From NCBI RefSeq assembly GCF_041260155.1, contig NC_091947.1:1304501-1368500 (forward strand): a stretch of DNA of 64,000 bases. Reading direction: 5' to 3'. A model generated the notes under the pieces. It was given only the letters and a program-made list of their open reading frames with translations, made no database searches and had not been told where the DNA came from. Each line of letters begins with the position of its first letter. Position 1 is the stretch's first letter. The position numbers and the translations under genes were made by a program. The DNA is from Ptychodera flava. Lineage: Eukaryota > Hemichordata > Enteropneusta > Ptychoderidae. This document shows positions 48,395 through 62,266 of the stretch, in pieces.

Positions 48395-49790
48395 ATACTG
48401 TTACTTATGGTGGTCTGGTCAACTGATAGTTCGTCACCGTGTGGGTTTTTATCAAAGGTGAATAACAAGCAGTAGCATGCCACGTTGTGTTATTTGTTTA
48501 CTCGATTTTTGATATTTTCAATACCTTGGTATAATTATTAATAAATGGTTTCTGCTTAAGGTTTTGAGTAGGCGTAGGAAATTATGGGTGTTTCTTGAAA
48601 TATTAAAAGGGTGTATTTTATCGACAATATGTATAATATTGCCGATGCTTACTCAGTCCATCCCTTTATGTCCACACCGTAAGTGGAAAATAACGTCGAT
48701 CAGTGTTCAGCATTCTGCCCAACGGGTTTGAAAGACGGTAGGTAATTTCCAATATCCATTATCATTAGAACCAAGCGATCGTCACATGTCAGTATTGGTG
48801 ACATTCACATTTCAATGTACAATAGCAAGATCTCAAAAAGGCTTATCTCAATCATGACTACAAGTTTTACCATTTGAAATTAAATACAACTTGTATTTGT
48901 AGTAAATGGTTGTTTTCTTTTTCCTGTTAATAAATTTGACAGTGAAAAATGTTTGTGGCTAAGGCTGCATTCACAAACACCTCTGAAGAGGGGTAGGAGA
49001 ATTGACGCGGGGGTGGTCTAAAAATATAAAGGGTATGTTGGGGTACTTAAGGATTGCTGGACTTAATGGGGGACTCAAAATAAAACTGTCTCTGACTGAT
49101 ATGAAAAATGTGTTGGGTAGTCAATTTTAAGCTACAATGTTCTCTAATTTTGGGGTTTGCTTTGTGTATCCGCTGGATTTACTTGCAATGCTCTGAGAAT
49201 ATAACATTTATAGACTTATAGACCTCAATCATTACAGCAACAGGGAGTAACTGGAGCGCACACCAAGAAGTCAGTTTAACTCACCACTTCAGATCTTTAT
49301 TACTAAGGCAGAGCGGCACCAAGTCCGTACTAAGGATACAATCGTTGATCAGCAAAACGTATCGTATCGTCCCGTCAAATCGTCCAAAAATCACCCCGAA
49401 TTATCAAAATCATCAGCTTTTACACATTTCATCAAATTATAACACGTTTTGACTCCATGTGACTTACGTTCATTTCACTTGAGGTTACTCGTGTATTTTC
49501 AACGTGAGAGGTTATAAAATCATAAATGGTGGTAAAAGTTCAGAGTAATAAAATCCTAAATATCGGTAAAAGGTCACAATGTCATCATTTTAAGGCGTTA
49601 CACTTTTGCAAAAACCTGAGGGTGTAGAGGAATTAGCTAAAATACAACGTTCACGTGTACCAAACAAATCAATTCTACTAATTGAGGCGTCAACGCGCGG
49701 GAATCCTGGGGTCGAAACAGAAACCAACGCATAACAAATCAAGGAGTGAAAAGCAGTGAAATACATACACTCGTACAAAGAAAGGCACAA
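48395..49790. other. Between the two recombinase pieces; no exon seen
   Basis: About 1.4 kb without recognisable catalytic-core sequence of a tyrosine recombinase. Short frames only. Confidence 0.4.
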
Positions 49791-49925
49791 TTTTACAAGT
49801 GGTATAGCCACAAACTGATAACGTCAAATCACAATACACAATACACTGTGCCGTAATTACAAGGCATCTGTCTCTTGTGTACGGCGATTTGACGTCATCA
49901 GTTTGTGGCTATACCACTTGTAAAA
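49791..49925. mobile_element. 135-bp perfect-arm fold-back element
   Basis: ttttacaagtggtatagcca and onward (49791-49830) pairs perfectly over 38-40 bp with 49886-49925. It ends exactly where recognisable coding sequence of the next exon begins. Confidence 0.85.
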
Positions 49926-50590
49926 TGTTGCGCAAAGAAGATGTGTGAGATTGCTGGCATAGATGGATACTACAAGGGGCATTTTGGCAAGGTAACTTTC
50001 TGTATTTTATTGCAAGTGTCGGCAAGTTTTTGCAACAAGATTCATTCAACAATGTTCAACGTATGAAAGTCATAAATTGATTTTTCTATTTAACGTTTGC
50101 CTACACGTTTTCAACTATATAAGCTTATATACTGATACATCCCTTACATTATATTCTTCAGGTTACAGCGGCAACTTCTCTATATAAGCAGGGGTTGGAA
50201 GAACAACTGATAAAAGAAAGAACAAGTCATAGATCAGACGACGGTCTTCATGCCTACAAATGCACTTGCAGCTCCCTACAGAAGAATATATCTGATGCAT
50301 TACAACCACCAAAGCCCCCTGTCGCCGACGCCGATTACGACGATGCTGCCACCACCACCCCCGCCGCCACAAAAGTGGCCGTAATATCTCACCAACCGAA
50401 AGATACAGCCCAAGTAGAAGCTCAAGTATCGGAACACCGTGACAAATGTGCATCATTGTATATCAATACAGAAAGGTTCAAAAACAGTGACCATGACTGT
50501 CATAACTTTAATGTTTCCTTAAATAAAAGTGCAATTTGCCCAAATTTTTTTGGTGTATTGTATCATGAGTTATTTGGGTGTATGATGTAA
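49926..50590 (+). pseudogene. C-terminal exons of a Crypton-like tyrosine recombinase
   Basis: The first exon, ending at 49991, reads KKMCEIAGIDGYYKGHFGK, then a GTAACT donor. After a 170-nt intron the second exon (50162-50590) reads VTAATSLYKQGLEEQLIKER then TSHRSDDGLHAYKCTCSSLQ, up to a TAA. This is the last part of a tyrosine recombinase fold: H..K (the usual second catalytic arginine replaced by lysine), H in SHRS and the nucleophile tyrosine in HAYK. Its tail is low complexity (alanine, threonine). The 5' side is cut by the fold-back at 49791-49925, so the gene is probably broken, though a domesticated or alternatively spliced gene cannot be excluded. Confidence 0.65.
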
Positions 50591-50860
50591 TGTATGCAAA
50601 TTAGTAAACCACCACACTTTTATTCATATGTAAATTAGTAAACCACCACACTTTTATTCATATGTAAATTAGTAAACCCAACACTTTTTTGAGTAGAAGT
50701 GTTTGGTTTACTCATTTACATATGAATAAAAGTGTGGTGGTTTACTAATTTGCATACATTACATCATACACCCAAATAACTCATGAAATACACCAGAAAA
50801 GTGTTGGGTTTACTATGTTAAATATGAATAAAAGTGTAGTGGTTTACTAATGTCCATGAG
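50548..50860. repeat. Long palindrome overlapping the 3' end of the recombinase frame
   Basis: The left arm (50548-50693) holds two tandem copies of 'aaattagtaaaccaccacac'; the right arm (50697-50793) is its inverse, ending 'cccaaataactcatgaaatac'. A further partial unit follows to 50855. Confidence 0.85.
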
Positions 50861-52056
50861 AACAAGTCCGCCCGCAAGCGCCCTTTGCACAAGTTTGTTC
50901 GACGATATTTCAAAAAGTTTCCAACCAAATTACAAATTGCCAACACTTATCGACGGCTTGGTTATTAGGGACTGTACTGCGGCATTTTGTAATATGACGC
51001 ATTTTGTAACAACTTACGCAAAATGTAATAAGGGTATCAGCATTTTGTAATAAAATGGTCTACGCATTTTGTAATAAGGGTATCAGCATTTTGTAATAAA
51101 ATATTGTTTACGCAATTTGTAATAAGGGTATCAGCGTTTTGTAATAAAACGCGTTTTGTAACATTAGTTAACGCATTTTGTAATAATTATAAACATCCGC
51201 TGATATTGTATGTATTTCAAAATGCTTTGTGGTTTCTGAATACGTAAAAATGTAATAGCATATAATGATATCGAGATTATATCTCACTACCAGTGCTAGG
51301 TTATCATATTTACGCCATATAAGGGGGTCTGAGTTGACAGTCAAAATGCAATCGAAGACAGAATGAGATTTATTGTATGCGATTTATAATTGAGAAAACA
51401 AACCGAGAAAGTTTTAGTAGGTTTTACATACAGTACTGTACTTTGAAAAGACAATATACTGCAGACCTTTCTGCATTTTTTTCTCTTCAATGTCACTGTT
51501 GGTGGATGAAAAGAGGAAGGCTTGGAGATGACATGCAGAGCTCAGAAAATGATAAAAGACAGCGACATCATCAACATTGACAGTGTTGTGTTCTAAGACC
51601 TAATTTTATTATACTAATGATGTACATGCCACAAAACCAACCTTATCCAGAAATGGTATCCTTATGACATTTTGAGGGTTTCGGTCTTATTTGTAGGGCG
51701 TTGCTACATTATTTTTTACTTTGTTCACTAAAGAAAAACAATAAATATTGTTTTGGTTAAAATAAAATTGTGTATTCTTATGTTTTTGCATGTATATTGG
51801 ATGAAGTTTGCAAAACTCAAATAATCAAATTCTGAGTTTTGCAAAATGATTGTAATGTTTAGTGTACACTGTGATTTGATCGAAGCTTTTATTTGGTTCA
51901 AAAAATGATGTTACAAACATTTTCTGGGAACCATCAGTTGTAGACAACAGAATCTAATATACATTTAGACATAATTGAGAAATGGGAAGTGATAAATTCT
52001 TTATAATGTGGTCAGAAAGAGAAGCAATATGTGAAAATAATTGTAAATTTAGAATA

Positions 52057-52900
52057 CTGGCGGCCATTTTGAATATTTAATGAGGTCATGTGACCAGTAT
52101 TTGCACATTTTGGGGGCAATTGTAATACTACAATTCAAAACATATCTTGTAATTGTGGACAAAGTTTGATAAATTCAATAGTCAGATGTTATAAATTAGG
52201 ATACCTTGACCTGTCTGACCCCTATTCAAGGGCGCTGTGTGTAATTCTTCACTTATGAGTGAAGACAAGAAAATCTGTGTAAGTTTTATCAAATCTGTGT
52301 TAAGTTTATCATGATATATAAAGTTTACATCAAAGTCCATGGTCATAGGACTATAAAATGTGATTTAGCATTGGGATATGATACAATATCGATTATCTTT
52401 TACTAGAAAATTGGAAACATGTAAAAATAATGATAAATTTATATTGTTGGCGGCCATTTTGAATACCTAATTAGGTCACATGACCAGTATTAGCATATTT
52501 TTGGGACAAATGTGTCATTGTCATTCAAAATATACATACTTACTGTTGGAAATATTTCATAATATTAGGTGCTGGATGTTACGTTACATTATGCTTTGAC
52601 CGACCTAGCACTTAGGCCTATACGGAGCCTTAGTGTACATTACACTTAGCAGATCAAAATGATACAAAATATCAGTGTTTTTTCAAACTTTTTGTCACAC
52701 TTTCATTTCAGTCCATGCTGACGTGATAGAAAACAGGTTTGGTGATGAAAAATGATGAATTAATGAGGAATTCCTATGAAAATAAAGAAATATGTTGAAA
52801 AAATACAATATTGTATATATTGGCGGCCATTTTGAATACTTAATGAGGTCACATGACCATAATTTGCATATTTTTGGGACAAGTATTTTATGGTGATTCC
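52057..52900. repeat. Three tandem-like units of about 380 bp inside the 4.26-kb element
   Basis: 'ggcggccattttgaata' with 'aggtca(t/c)(g/a)tgacc' occurs at about 52058, 52448 and 52820, each followed by 'tttgcatatttttgggaca'-like sequence. GGTCACATGACC is itself nearly palindromic. Confidence 0.75.
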
Positions 52901-53524
52901 AAAAATATAATGATATGGGGAACAGTCTTTGTTAATTTAAGAAGTCAGACGTCATGCTAGATGGTACAAATGTCAACTCCACACCGGGGCCTTGGGGTGC
53001 AAAGGGTTAAAGTGGAAAATAACGTACGAAAGGTTGCAGTATTCTGAGCAACTTCTATACGTATGATATGTGTTTCTCTAAAGTTGATTGTCTATAATCT
53101 ACGGTAATAAGATGGGAGGGGCACGTTGATATGTCAATGCTGACAGCTGATATTTATCAAAATATACTGAAATAAACACTGACGTGAAGCAGTCAATTAA
53201 AATACTGAATGATAATTTATTTTAATCATCCCATAGACAAGGACAAAATAAAGCTCTATCGACAGACCAGCCACTTTTCCTTGTGTGTAAAAGGTAACAA
53301 TTCATATCTACTGAGCCTGGTTTTGTTTTCTCAGATCTATTTCTTTCCCGTTGTGTTCCTCCCTTGAATCTACGCTATCGCCCAATGGTAAAATTTGTCT
53401 AGCCAACGAGCTAGGATAAGCTGCCCTGCAATACTATGATTAAGCTTAGCCATTTGATTCGCTATCCTACTGGTTATACCTGCCAAATTCTTCATCATCA
53501 TTAAATGATAACAGCCATAGAAAG

Positions 53525-53899
<375 letters not shown>

Positions 53900-55237
53900 T
53901 GCTCAACAGGTCAGATATACTTCCGCTTTAGTAGCTAAACAAGTCAAATCACTGAAACATCAGATTATTCTGACTATTTAGTTTAGTCTAGTTTAGTTTA
54001 GTTTGGTTTTAGTTTTGTTTACTTTAGATTACTTCAGTATAGTTAAGGTTATTATGAAAATAACGCAAAGAATGTATAACGACACATACATGTAGTCATT
54101 AGCGCGCGTTTAGCGCGTCGGGCGATGCGTTGCACTAATGTCTGAGTGCTTACTTTGCGGTATTTTCGTAATAATTATTATCATACATCTCCTTTTTTAT
54201 CAAGAATATATGCACCCGTCGTTTCCGATGCATCATTCCATACACTTTAGAGGCATATTCTGCATCGCTTTCTTAACTGCGAGCGGGTTAAGGGTAAGCG
54301 CCATCTTTGTTTACATCGCGCGCTCATCCAACATTCGATGTACGAGCCGAGCAGCGATGTCGTGCCATATTTGTACAGTGCATAATATTTTTCACCTTCA
54401 AACAGTCGTAATACATTTACTTATGTTTCTTTTATCAGAAGTTATTTTCAAAGTACGGTATGGAGTTTCAGTATGGAGCCATTCAATGACGCAATGTTTA
54501 TCATCAAATATGAAAGTAAAGGGGTTATTGCATGCCCGTTACGTGCCCGTTACGTGCCCGTTTTACGGAAGCTCGATTGTATTGTTTGCTAAGGCAGATG
54601 TATAATAATTTATTTTATGTTATTATATTTTATTTTATCTGAGTATCTACCTGTTGATTGCTGGTTGTCTGCAATACATCAGAAAGAATGTCGTTATCCT
54701 CTATTTAACAAATCAACTGACTGTGTATACCAATGATTCTCTCAAATATATGATAATAAACTAGTCAAAATCTAGTAGTTACCTGCCTCAGATGATCAGT
54801 TGGTAAAAATACTGATTGACAGCTATCTAAAATTAAGTCTTTCTGATTTGAAATGGAAGTCAGGGAGCGATCAATTTTTGTACTTACTTAACGAGTAAAC
54901 ACACACTTTGTAATACCATTCCAAAGTCAATAAAATATCTGTTAATGCTTTAAAACTGGGAAAGGTTTTTAAAATTATTACAAAATGCGTCAACTGTTAT
55001 TACAAAGTGCGAATTATTACAAAATGCTGATACCCTTGTTACATTTTGCGTAGACAATTTTTTATTACAAAATGCTGATACCCTTGTTACAAAACGCGTA
55101 GACTGGTTTATTACAAAATACTGCAGACGTTATTACAAAATGCGTCAATTATTACAAAATGCTGATACCCCTTATTACATTTTGCGTAAGTTATTACAAA
55201 ACACGTCAGTATTACAAAATGCCGCAGCACAGGGACT

Positions 55238-55690
55238 CACCACGACCAGAAATCCGCTCAAAATTCACCAAAATATGACTTTTTTCTAGCTTTAATTACC
55301 CGACATGACTACCCGAAAACCGCCATTTTTCTAGCGTAAAACTGTTGGTCGAGGCTCAGTGAAGCACGTCACTACAGTGACGTGTATGTGACCTCTCAAC
55401 TTCCAAACACAAACCTAGTGTTTTATCGTGTGATATCGATGACCACCGTTCGTCTTCTGGACATGCCTGTATCACATAGCTGAAATCAAATTTTTACTTT
55501 GTTGTTCATAGGCCGGACATAATCTCATTTTTGTTAAGCAATTAAGCTGTTCAAAAGCCCTTGTGTGGTACATCTATTTTGCTTTGTATTGCAGTATCAG
55601 TTATGATTTTACAGGTTGTGCCATTTGTTGTATAACTAGTGGCACAAAGGAGTTACATTCGATGTCCTCTTTTAGGATAACTCTTAAACT
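55238..55690. other. Flank of the 4.26-kb element; no gene seen
   Basis: Contains two spaced 'tttttctag' motifs and a short inverted 'cacgtcac/gtgacgtg' (55366-55384). No recognisable coding sequence. Confidence 0.4.
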
Positions 55691-55994
55691 AATCTTTGGG
55701 CATAGGCAGTATATCCACCAGGTCCTCTGTTATTACGTGTGTAATTCATGAAGTTAGTTAACATTATTCAATACCAGGCTGCTAGGAGAATAACAATCCA
55801 ACATGTCTAATGTGCTGTATCCATGCAGGAGTATACAATGATATTTTTTATTCTCTAAATTGAGTATGTCAGATACAATGTAGATTAATAATGATCTACT
55901 CCAAAACTGTTTCCGTCTTCTGGCATCGTTTATAAGGCACAGTCGACCCGACCTTTATCACCTAAAATATGCAAATATGATAAAGAAAAGTGTA

Positions 55995-56518
55995 TTACTA
56001 TAGAAATAATGGGCGACGCTCTGACCATTGGAGTTTATTTATGGACAAGGATGAGTATAGTAGGAAACCAAAATTTACCTTTTAGGTTTTCCTCTCACCC
56101 GTACCGAAGGGCGGAGTCTGTTATTTCCATTATATTATCAACGAACCCAAGAAAAACCGTAAGATTTACAAAAATTTCCCACGGGAAAGAAAACTTGGCC
56201 TCAGAACTTGTGCAATATGTGACGCATTGTCACGCGCGCTGTAAAAATTTGGCAAATCGGGAAACTGTTTTGGAAAAAAGTCTAAACTTGGCCCACGAGC
56301 GCTTCATTTTGTTTTGTGATTGGTTATGATCTTGTTCGTTGAAATCACAATTTACGTTTTAACTTTTACAGTTACGATGTTAACATTGTTATTCATATTT
56401 ACGGGCATGTAGAACAAACATTACTGTGTATTTGTGGTCAGTCACGTGGTTAAGCTCGACCATTTAAAATGCGATGGACAGGGCATGGTAATATAATGTA
56501 CAGCAATTGCCATAATAC
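55995..56518. mobile_element. Insertion of about 520 bp in the P7 3' flank
   Basis: P6 reads continuously from 'gtgtattactgaatag' to 'caattttagtacatatcagg' (37798-37850), whereas P7 is interrupted between 'gtgtattacta' and 'caattttagtacatgccagg'. The insert holds a plus-strand frame of 106 codons with no recognised motif. Confidence 0.6.
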
Positions 56519-56572
56519 AATTTTAGTACATGCCAGGTATCAAATGAAACCCCTTATTGAAAAATTAATTTG

Positions 56573-59500
56573 CTAAACCTCACCATGCTTTATTTGTGCA
56601 TCCATGCAGACTTTGGCAAACTTCCCATTCTCTTTCATTTTCCTAAGGGTCGCATCAAACCATTTAAGCATAGTGTTGTCTTTACGGGCGCCCATGAACA
56701 CACCATCACTACAGCTGAAGATGTCACCTATGGGTTCCAGGAAGGCCGGTGTCCCACCAAGCATTTCCGCGTGTTCATAATCAACACTATGTATTGGCCA
56801 CACAAGACTAAAGGCAGCATCAATCTAGCAGGGCAAATTCAAAGAAGCGAAATCAAGCACAAAGGTGGATACAAGATCATTGTTCTTCAAAACATAGGTA
56901 AAGAAGAAATATTTGGCAGGAAATTCCGAAATCGCTGAGTTGAGCAGCTGGTTGATGTGACATCGAGAAAATCTCGTCTGGGGATTGTTTTTGTATCAGT
57001 AAAGCTTTTGCATTTTTCAGTAACTATAGAGACAGATTTCAATATTCATGTATTCTGTCAAAAGAACATATGGCCGAACAGGAACTCCAAACTTATGACA
57101 GGAACTTCCCCTATAAAAGCCGGATTATCGTAAATCGATGCAAATGTAAAAAAGCCACGCTACTGATCGGACGTGCCCTCTTTGGTCCCAGAATCCCATT
57201 ATTTTGCCATGTTTCAGGCGTTCATTGTCATCGAATCTTGCATATGATGACTGTGAATACATAGCGACTACACTTGAGTCAACATTAAACTGAAAAAATG
57301 TTCCGTTTTTTTTTGTCGGAGAATGCATGTTTCAAAGTGTGTTCCCTGTACGATCATTTGACCCCTCTCTGCATACGTCACTAAAGTGCACATCATGATT
57401 ATTCAAATTTATCATACGGTCAAAGAAATGCTATGACAATTTAAAACCTCCCGCCCAGTGTATGCAAATCGCTGCGTCATCAGTAATCTCCTTATTGTGC
57501 ACCCACGGTCCTGTAATTTTCCGTTTAAAGGAATAGAGGGACCTGGAATGTTAGATGAGCTACATTGCTAGTTATGTTTCGGACTTTCAAAACGCAGATT
57601 TACTGTTAATACCTTATATATTTGATATATTTTAGTGCTTTCCTTCCGTTAACATCAACTTTGGTCAATATATAAAGTCTTAATACTTTTTCCATAGACA
57701 ATAGGACATAGAGAACGAGGCGGCGTTCCTTTTGTTTTTATGTATTGAGGAAACTATGAATATATTATTCCAGTACAAAACTAGCTGTATCTGTGTATTC
57801 ATGTACTCTTGATTACTGATATCAATGTATTTGATTGAGCTAGGGTGGTTACAAGTGGATTTTTTTGCAAGAAATTGGATTTTGGTATTTTACCGAAATG
57901 TTGATTCACTTTACATGGTAGTCTATGAGAGAACTATGAACATTTTTTTCCAATATAAAACATAAAATTAACAATATCTGTGCATTTATGGACATTTGAT
58001 AATTGATCTACACTTTGCCACCTGTCCAATATGTATTTTTCTTTTCTCTTTCATCAGCTTTAACAGTTCAAGATGTTTAATACGGGATACTACTGCATCT
58101 TCTTTGCTTGTGAACAAACTCAGGCGTTCTTGTTGTCCGAACGTGTTACCGTTCTGACCGTTCTTGCGAATTTTTATTATGTATTTCGACCACTACAAGT
58201 CGTTCCTATCCGAATTTCGTGGAAAATTTTACCTCTTTGAAAACATACTTGGCGAACAACATACCTGATTTTTTTCGATACTCTCAAGGAAACCTAACCT
58301 GTTTTCAAAGACACGGATTTGTTCTGATGTCACTGTCTCTGTACCCTCTTTACCGCTTTGAATTAGACATTGACGGTTACTATACCAGCCTTTGATAACA
58401 CCTAGATGAAGGTAAAACGAAATATGTCATCACGAGAAGGGTTTCCAATCTGAACATTCTTGGTTGCAAATTTGAAATCCTACCATACGCAAAATAAAGA
58501 TCATTGTTTCAAAATTGGCAGAAAAGCTTCTAAAACAGGATGCGTTAGTTATATTATAGGGAGTGTTCTTCTTCTATGCTATTTGTTTTTTTACGGCCGC
58601 ACCGACCATCCACTGGAAACCTAAAGATCTCGGCAACAGAATTACATGCAAAGGTATTTCAGCAGAAAAAGGCAAAAACGCTTGCTGTACACCTTTCAAA
58701 AGTTGAACTTTTCACAGATTATTGTCACTACAGTTTAAATTAAACCAAAAATTTCCGGGATGTAATTTTTATATTTTTCAAGTATTTTTAAGGGAAGTTC
58801 TATGTTCAGTAATATTAAATCGTCAGCCCCGGTACTTTCACAACAAGTAAAGGTACTGAAATCGACATGAAAACTAACTTCTACCGACATTCGACAATAG
58901 AAGTGTTCACATATCTTTATATTAAATGTCATAGAATGCAGTGTATAGGCCGGTATACATGGTATTACAATTCAATAAGATGATGGTATAAGAGAATAAA
59001 TACTCTCTCTCACAGGATTAAAAATAAAAATAGTAAAGGTACATCATCCTTTACCTGTCAACAATAACCGAATTGCATAGTAAAACAAAGTCATTCTTCT
59101 TTTCGACCTTATTGCTCTTGTTGACTGTTCTAGTTGTTTATAATTGATAACATTCATATTTCCAATGATCTTTTTGCAGATAGCCGTGCTGTCGTTTGTG
59201 GTTATTTCTAACTTTGTGTACGTTTAGGATTGTAAAATGAGATCTCGTTCCCAGCCTGTAAATATTTATCAGCCACCATATTTATCTGACACTTATTTTT
59301 AAAAGGATTACCTATTCTTTTTCCTTCCAGGGCATTCGGGTTAAAATTCCCGGGGTTTCCGGTACGGATGAAGAAACGTGCAGATGCATTGTAATCAAGT
59401 ACACGTTCCCCATACGCAAATGCCCTTGCTGCCTCAATGGTGTTTTGTACTGGACAACCGTCGAATTGTCTCGAAAGTAAACCTGAAAACGGAAAGAGAC

Positions 59501-62205
59501 AGCATATAGCAGGACATATAGAAAAGTTAGAATGGCAAAGAATTTTATGTCATATTAATTAGCGATAATTGTAAAAGACTGTTTTAAACATAGGCTTTTC
59601 TTATAATATAGGGTTATTCACAAAATACGGCCCTGTATGGACGAGGGCTCAGTGAGTGACGTATTGGACGAGCCGAAGGCGAGTCCAATACGTCACTCAC
59701 TGAGCCCGAGTCCATACAGGGCCGTATTTTGTGTATAACCCTATTATTATACACCTCCCTCCATTAATCGTCCGTATAAACTAATTCTATGGTAAATTTT
59801 GAAGGATGCGGCACGCGCGATATGAGTGTAACGCGCGCGATTGTTGAAATAAAATTGCTACAAACCCCTGAAAATTGCGCGTCGCGCGTCTCTCGTATTC
59901 GGGACTCCGCGTACTATACAAAATACGGAAAGTTATTGGACGGTCAAACTCCCATAGGTTACGGCAGTAGGTGTATAATAATGTATAGTTATAACAAAAT
60001 ATTTATTTTAAGAAAGCAAATAGAAAAGGGAGAAAAATATCCATTGGTCACTTTTTATTCTTCATTTTTCTATGTTTATTTCAGAATTGTTTCCTATCCT
60101 GTGTGTCGAAGTAAATGCAGTGAGCTTAGAACATTATTCAATAGGTCTAAAAGGAATATAATTCAATGAGTACTTCGGCTGCTGATTACATAGATGGATG
60201 GATGGATGGATGGATGGATATGGATGGATGGATGGATGGATGGATGGATTCATCCATCCATCCATCCATCCATCCATCCATCCATCCATCCATGGATGGA
60301 TGGATGGATGGATGGATGGATGGATGGATGAATGGATGGATGGACAAATGGATGGACGGATGGGTGGATGGATGGATAAAATATAAATATATTAACGAAT
60401 AATAAGGAATATGATAAGGGATATGATAAGGGATATGATTCATGAATACAGAATACTCAGAAAATTTCTAAACGAGTATTTTAGTTTTTATGAGGACATT
60501 ATGTTGTGATGTAGTTTGCAAACAGAAACTGCTTTTTACCTACGCCCACAGCTTCATATTCTGCTCCGTCACGATCAGCGTGGCAAGTGTGATATGGGGA
60601 ATTCTGAAGGACGCACTTTTTAGAAGCTTCCCTGCAAACTATTTATGTTAAAGATAGATAATCATATTTAATGCATTTATGTTTTGATAAGACGAAATAC
60701 AAGCTGTCTGTATATCATGATGGCTATGTTTCGGGTATTCGTTTCTAAAACCTACCTTTCGTTAAAATAGAAACTGTATATCAAATAACTAATACGTATG
60801 TATGCATGTGTGTATGTAGGTATGTAGGTAGGTAGGTAGGTAGGTAGGTAGGTAGGTAGGTAGGTAGGTAGGTAGGTAGGTAGGCCAGAATTGCCTCTCA
60901 GTGTAGTAATTTGCAGCAAAATTATGCCATTGACAAAATGTGCTCTAAAGACCATTAGAAAACTTTCACAACATGTTTTATATTCCCCAAAAGAGTATTT
61001 TTGTATTTATTCACATATTTTAACTGTAGATAAGGATGAGTGGGGCCGTATCTTTGCACTGCCATTTAAAGTTACAATGGAAACAAAATTACAACAGTTC
61101 CAGTGGAAGTTAAATCATAATATCCTGTATACAAACCGTATTTTGTTTCGTATGAATGCCCCCAGAGTTAAAAGTAGCTTGTGTACTTTTTGTCAAAAAG
61201 TTGACGAGACCATCCTTCATTTATTTGTAGAATGATAATTTGTGCAAATTTTATGGGGAACCTTTCTTTTCCTATGGGGCTCTGCACTTGATGCACCTCC
61301 TACTCTATCGACCAAACAAATTCTCTTAGGAGATACATCTTTTAACTCACTGTTGAATCACCTAATTCTTGTCACTAAGAAGACTATTTACAACTGTAAT
61401 GGTTAAAAAGAGGCTCTAATATTGTGAAAAAAATGTGCGAATCACGAAGAGAGTTGAAATGTATATTTCCAAAAGAAATAATTGTATTGAGAAAGCTTTA
61501 CTGAAGTGGGACAATTTTGAAGCATAATGTTAATGATATCTGTAACTTTGGAAAGTATCTTCTGAAACTGTGATGCTATGATTTAGCATTTATTTATGAA
61601 CCTGTATTTATTGCTTCGTAAATGTATCAGCGTCCTTTTATTTTGATCGCTGCTTAAACTTATTTCTCCCGAAATAAAAAATTATTACAAAAAAATAAAA
61701 AAGGTAGGTAGGTAGAACACGATTGGAACTAATTTGGGATAATTGGATTTTCATATTTTCCAAATTTCTTAAAATTGTTATGTGTTGTATAGCTGATTGT
61801 TACAATATTGCAAATTACTCATAAAAACAAGTGAGTAATGTAAAAAGAAAAGCAGATGAGATTACATGAATTTAAAAACTTTGTAGATTTAATCGGCATT
61901 ACTTCACCATCCAATTATCCCAAATTAGTTCCAATCGTGTTGTAGGTAGGTAGGTTGGTTTGATGTATGTATGTATGTGTGTGTGTATAAAATAAAATAA
62001 TTCCGGCAAGCATTACCTCAGTATTGGGTGAGAGGGTGCGTCGACCACATACTTATCAAGAAGATTTCATTCGAGTGATTTGAGTAATTCTTAAACAATG
62101 CAAACTTCTCCGACTATTCAAACGAGAGTTACAGTGAAAATGGTCCAGAAATTAACAATTCAAAAGCAGCTCTGTAATAATTGTCAAAGAATACAAATTC
62201 ACACG

Positions 62206-62266
<61 letters not shown>

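Noticed and set aside
50977-51195. Regularly spaced short repeats resembling a CRISPR array
   Set aside because: Units are only 12-20 bp, variable, with no unique spacers of constant length, and mirrored at 54970-55227 as transposon ends in an animal genome.
54138-54605. 155-codon plus-strand frame in the 4.26-kb element
   Set aside because: No transposase motif; the composition is hydrophobic and histidine-rich in a way expected of AT-rich noise, and three tandem 'cccgttacgtg' units lie in it.
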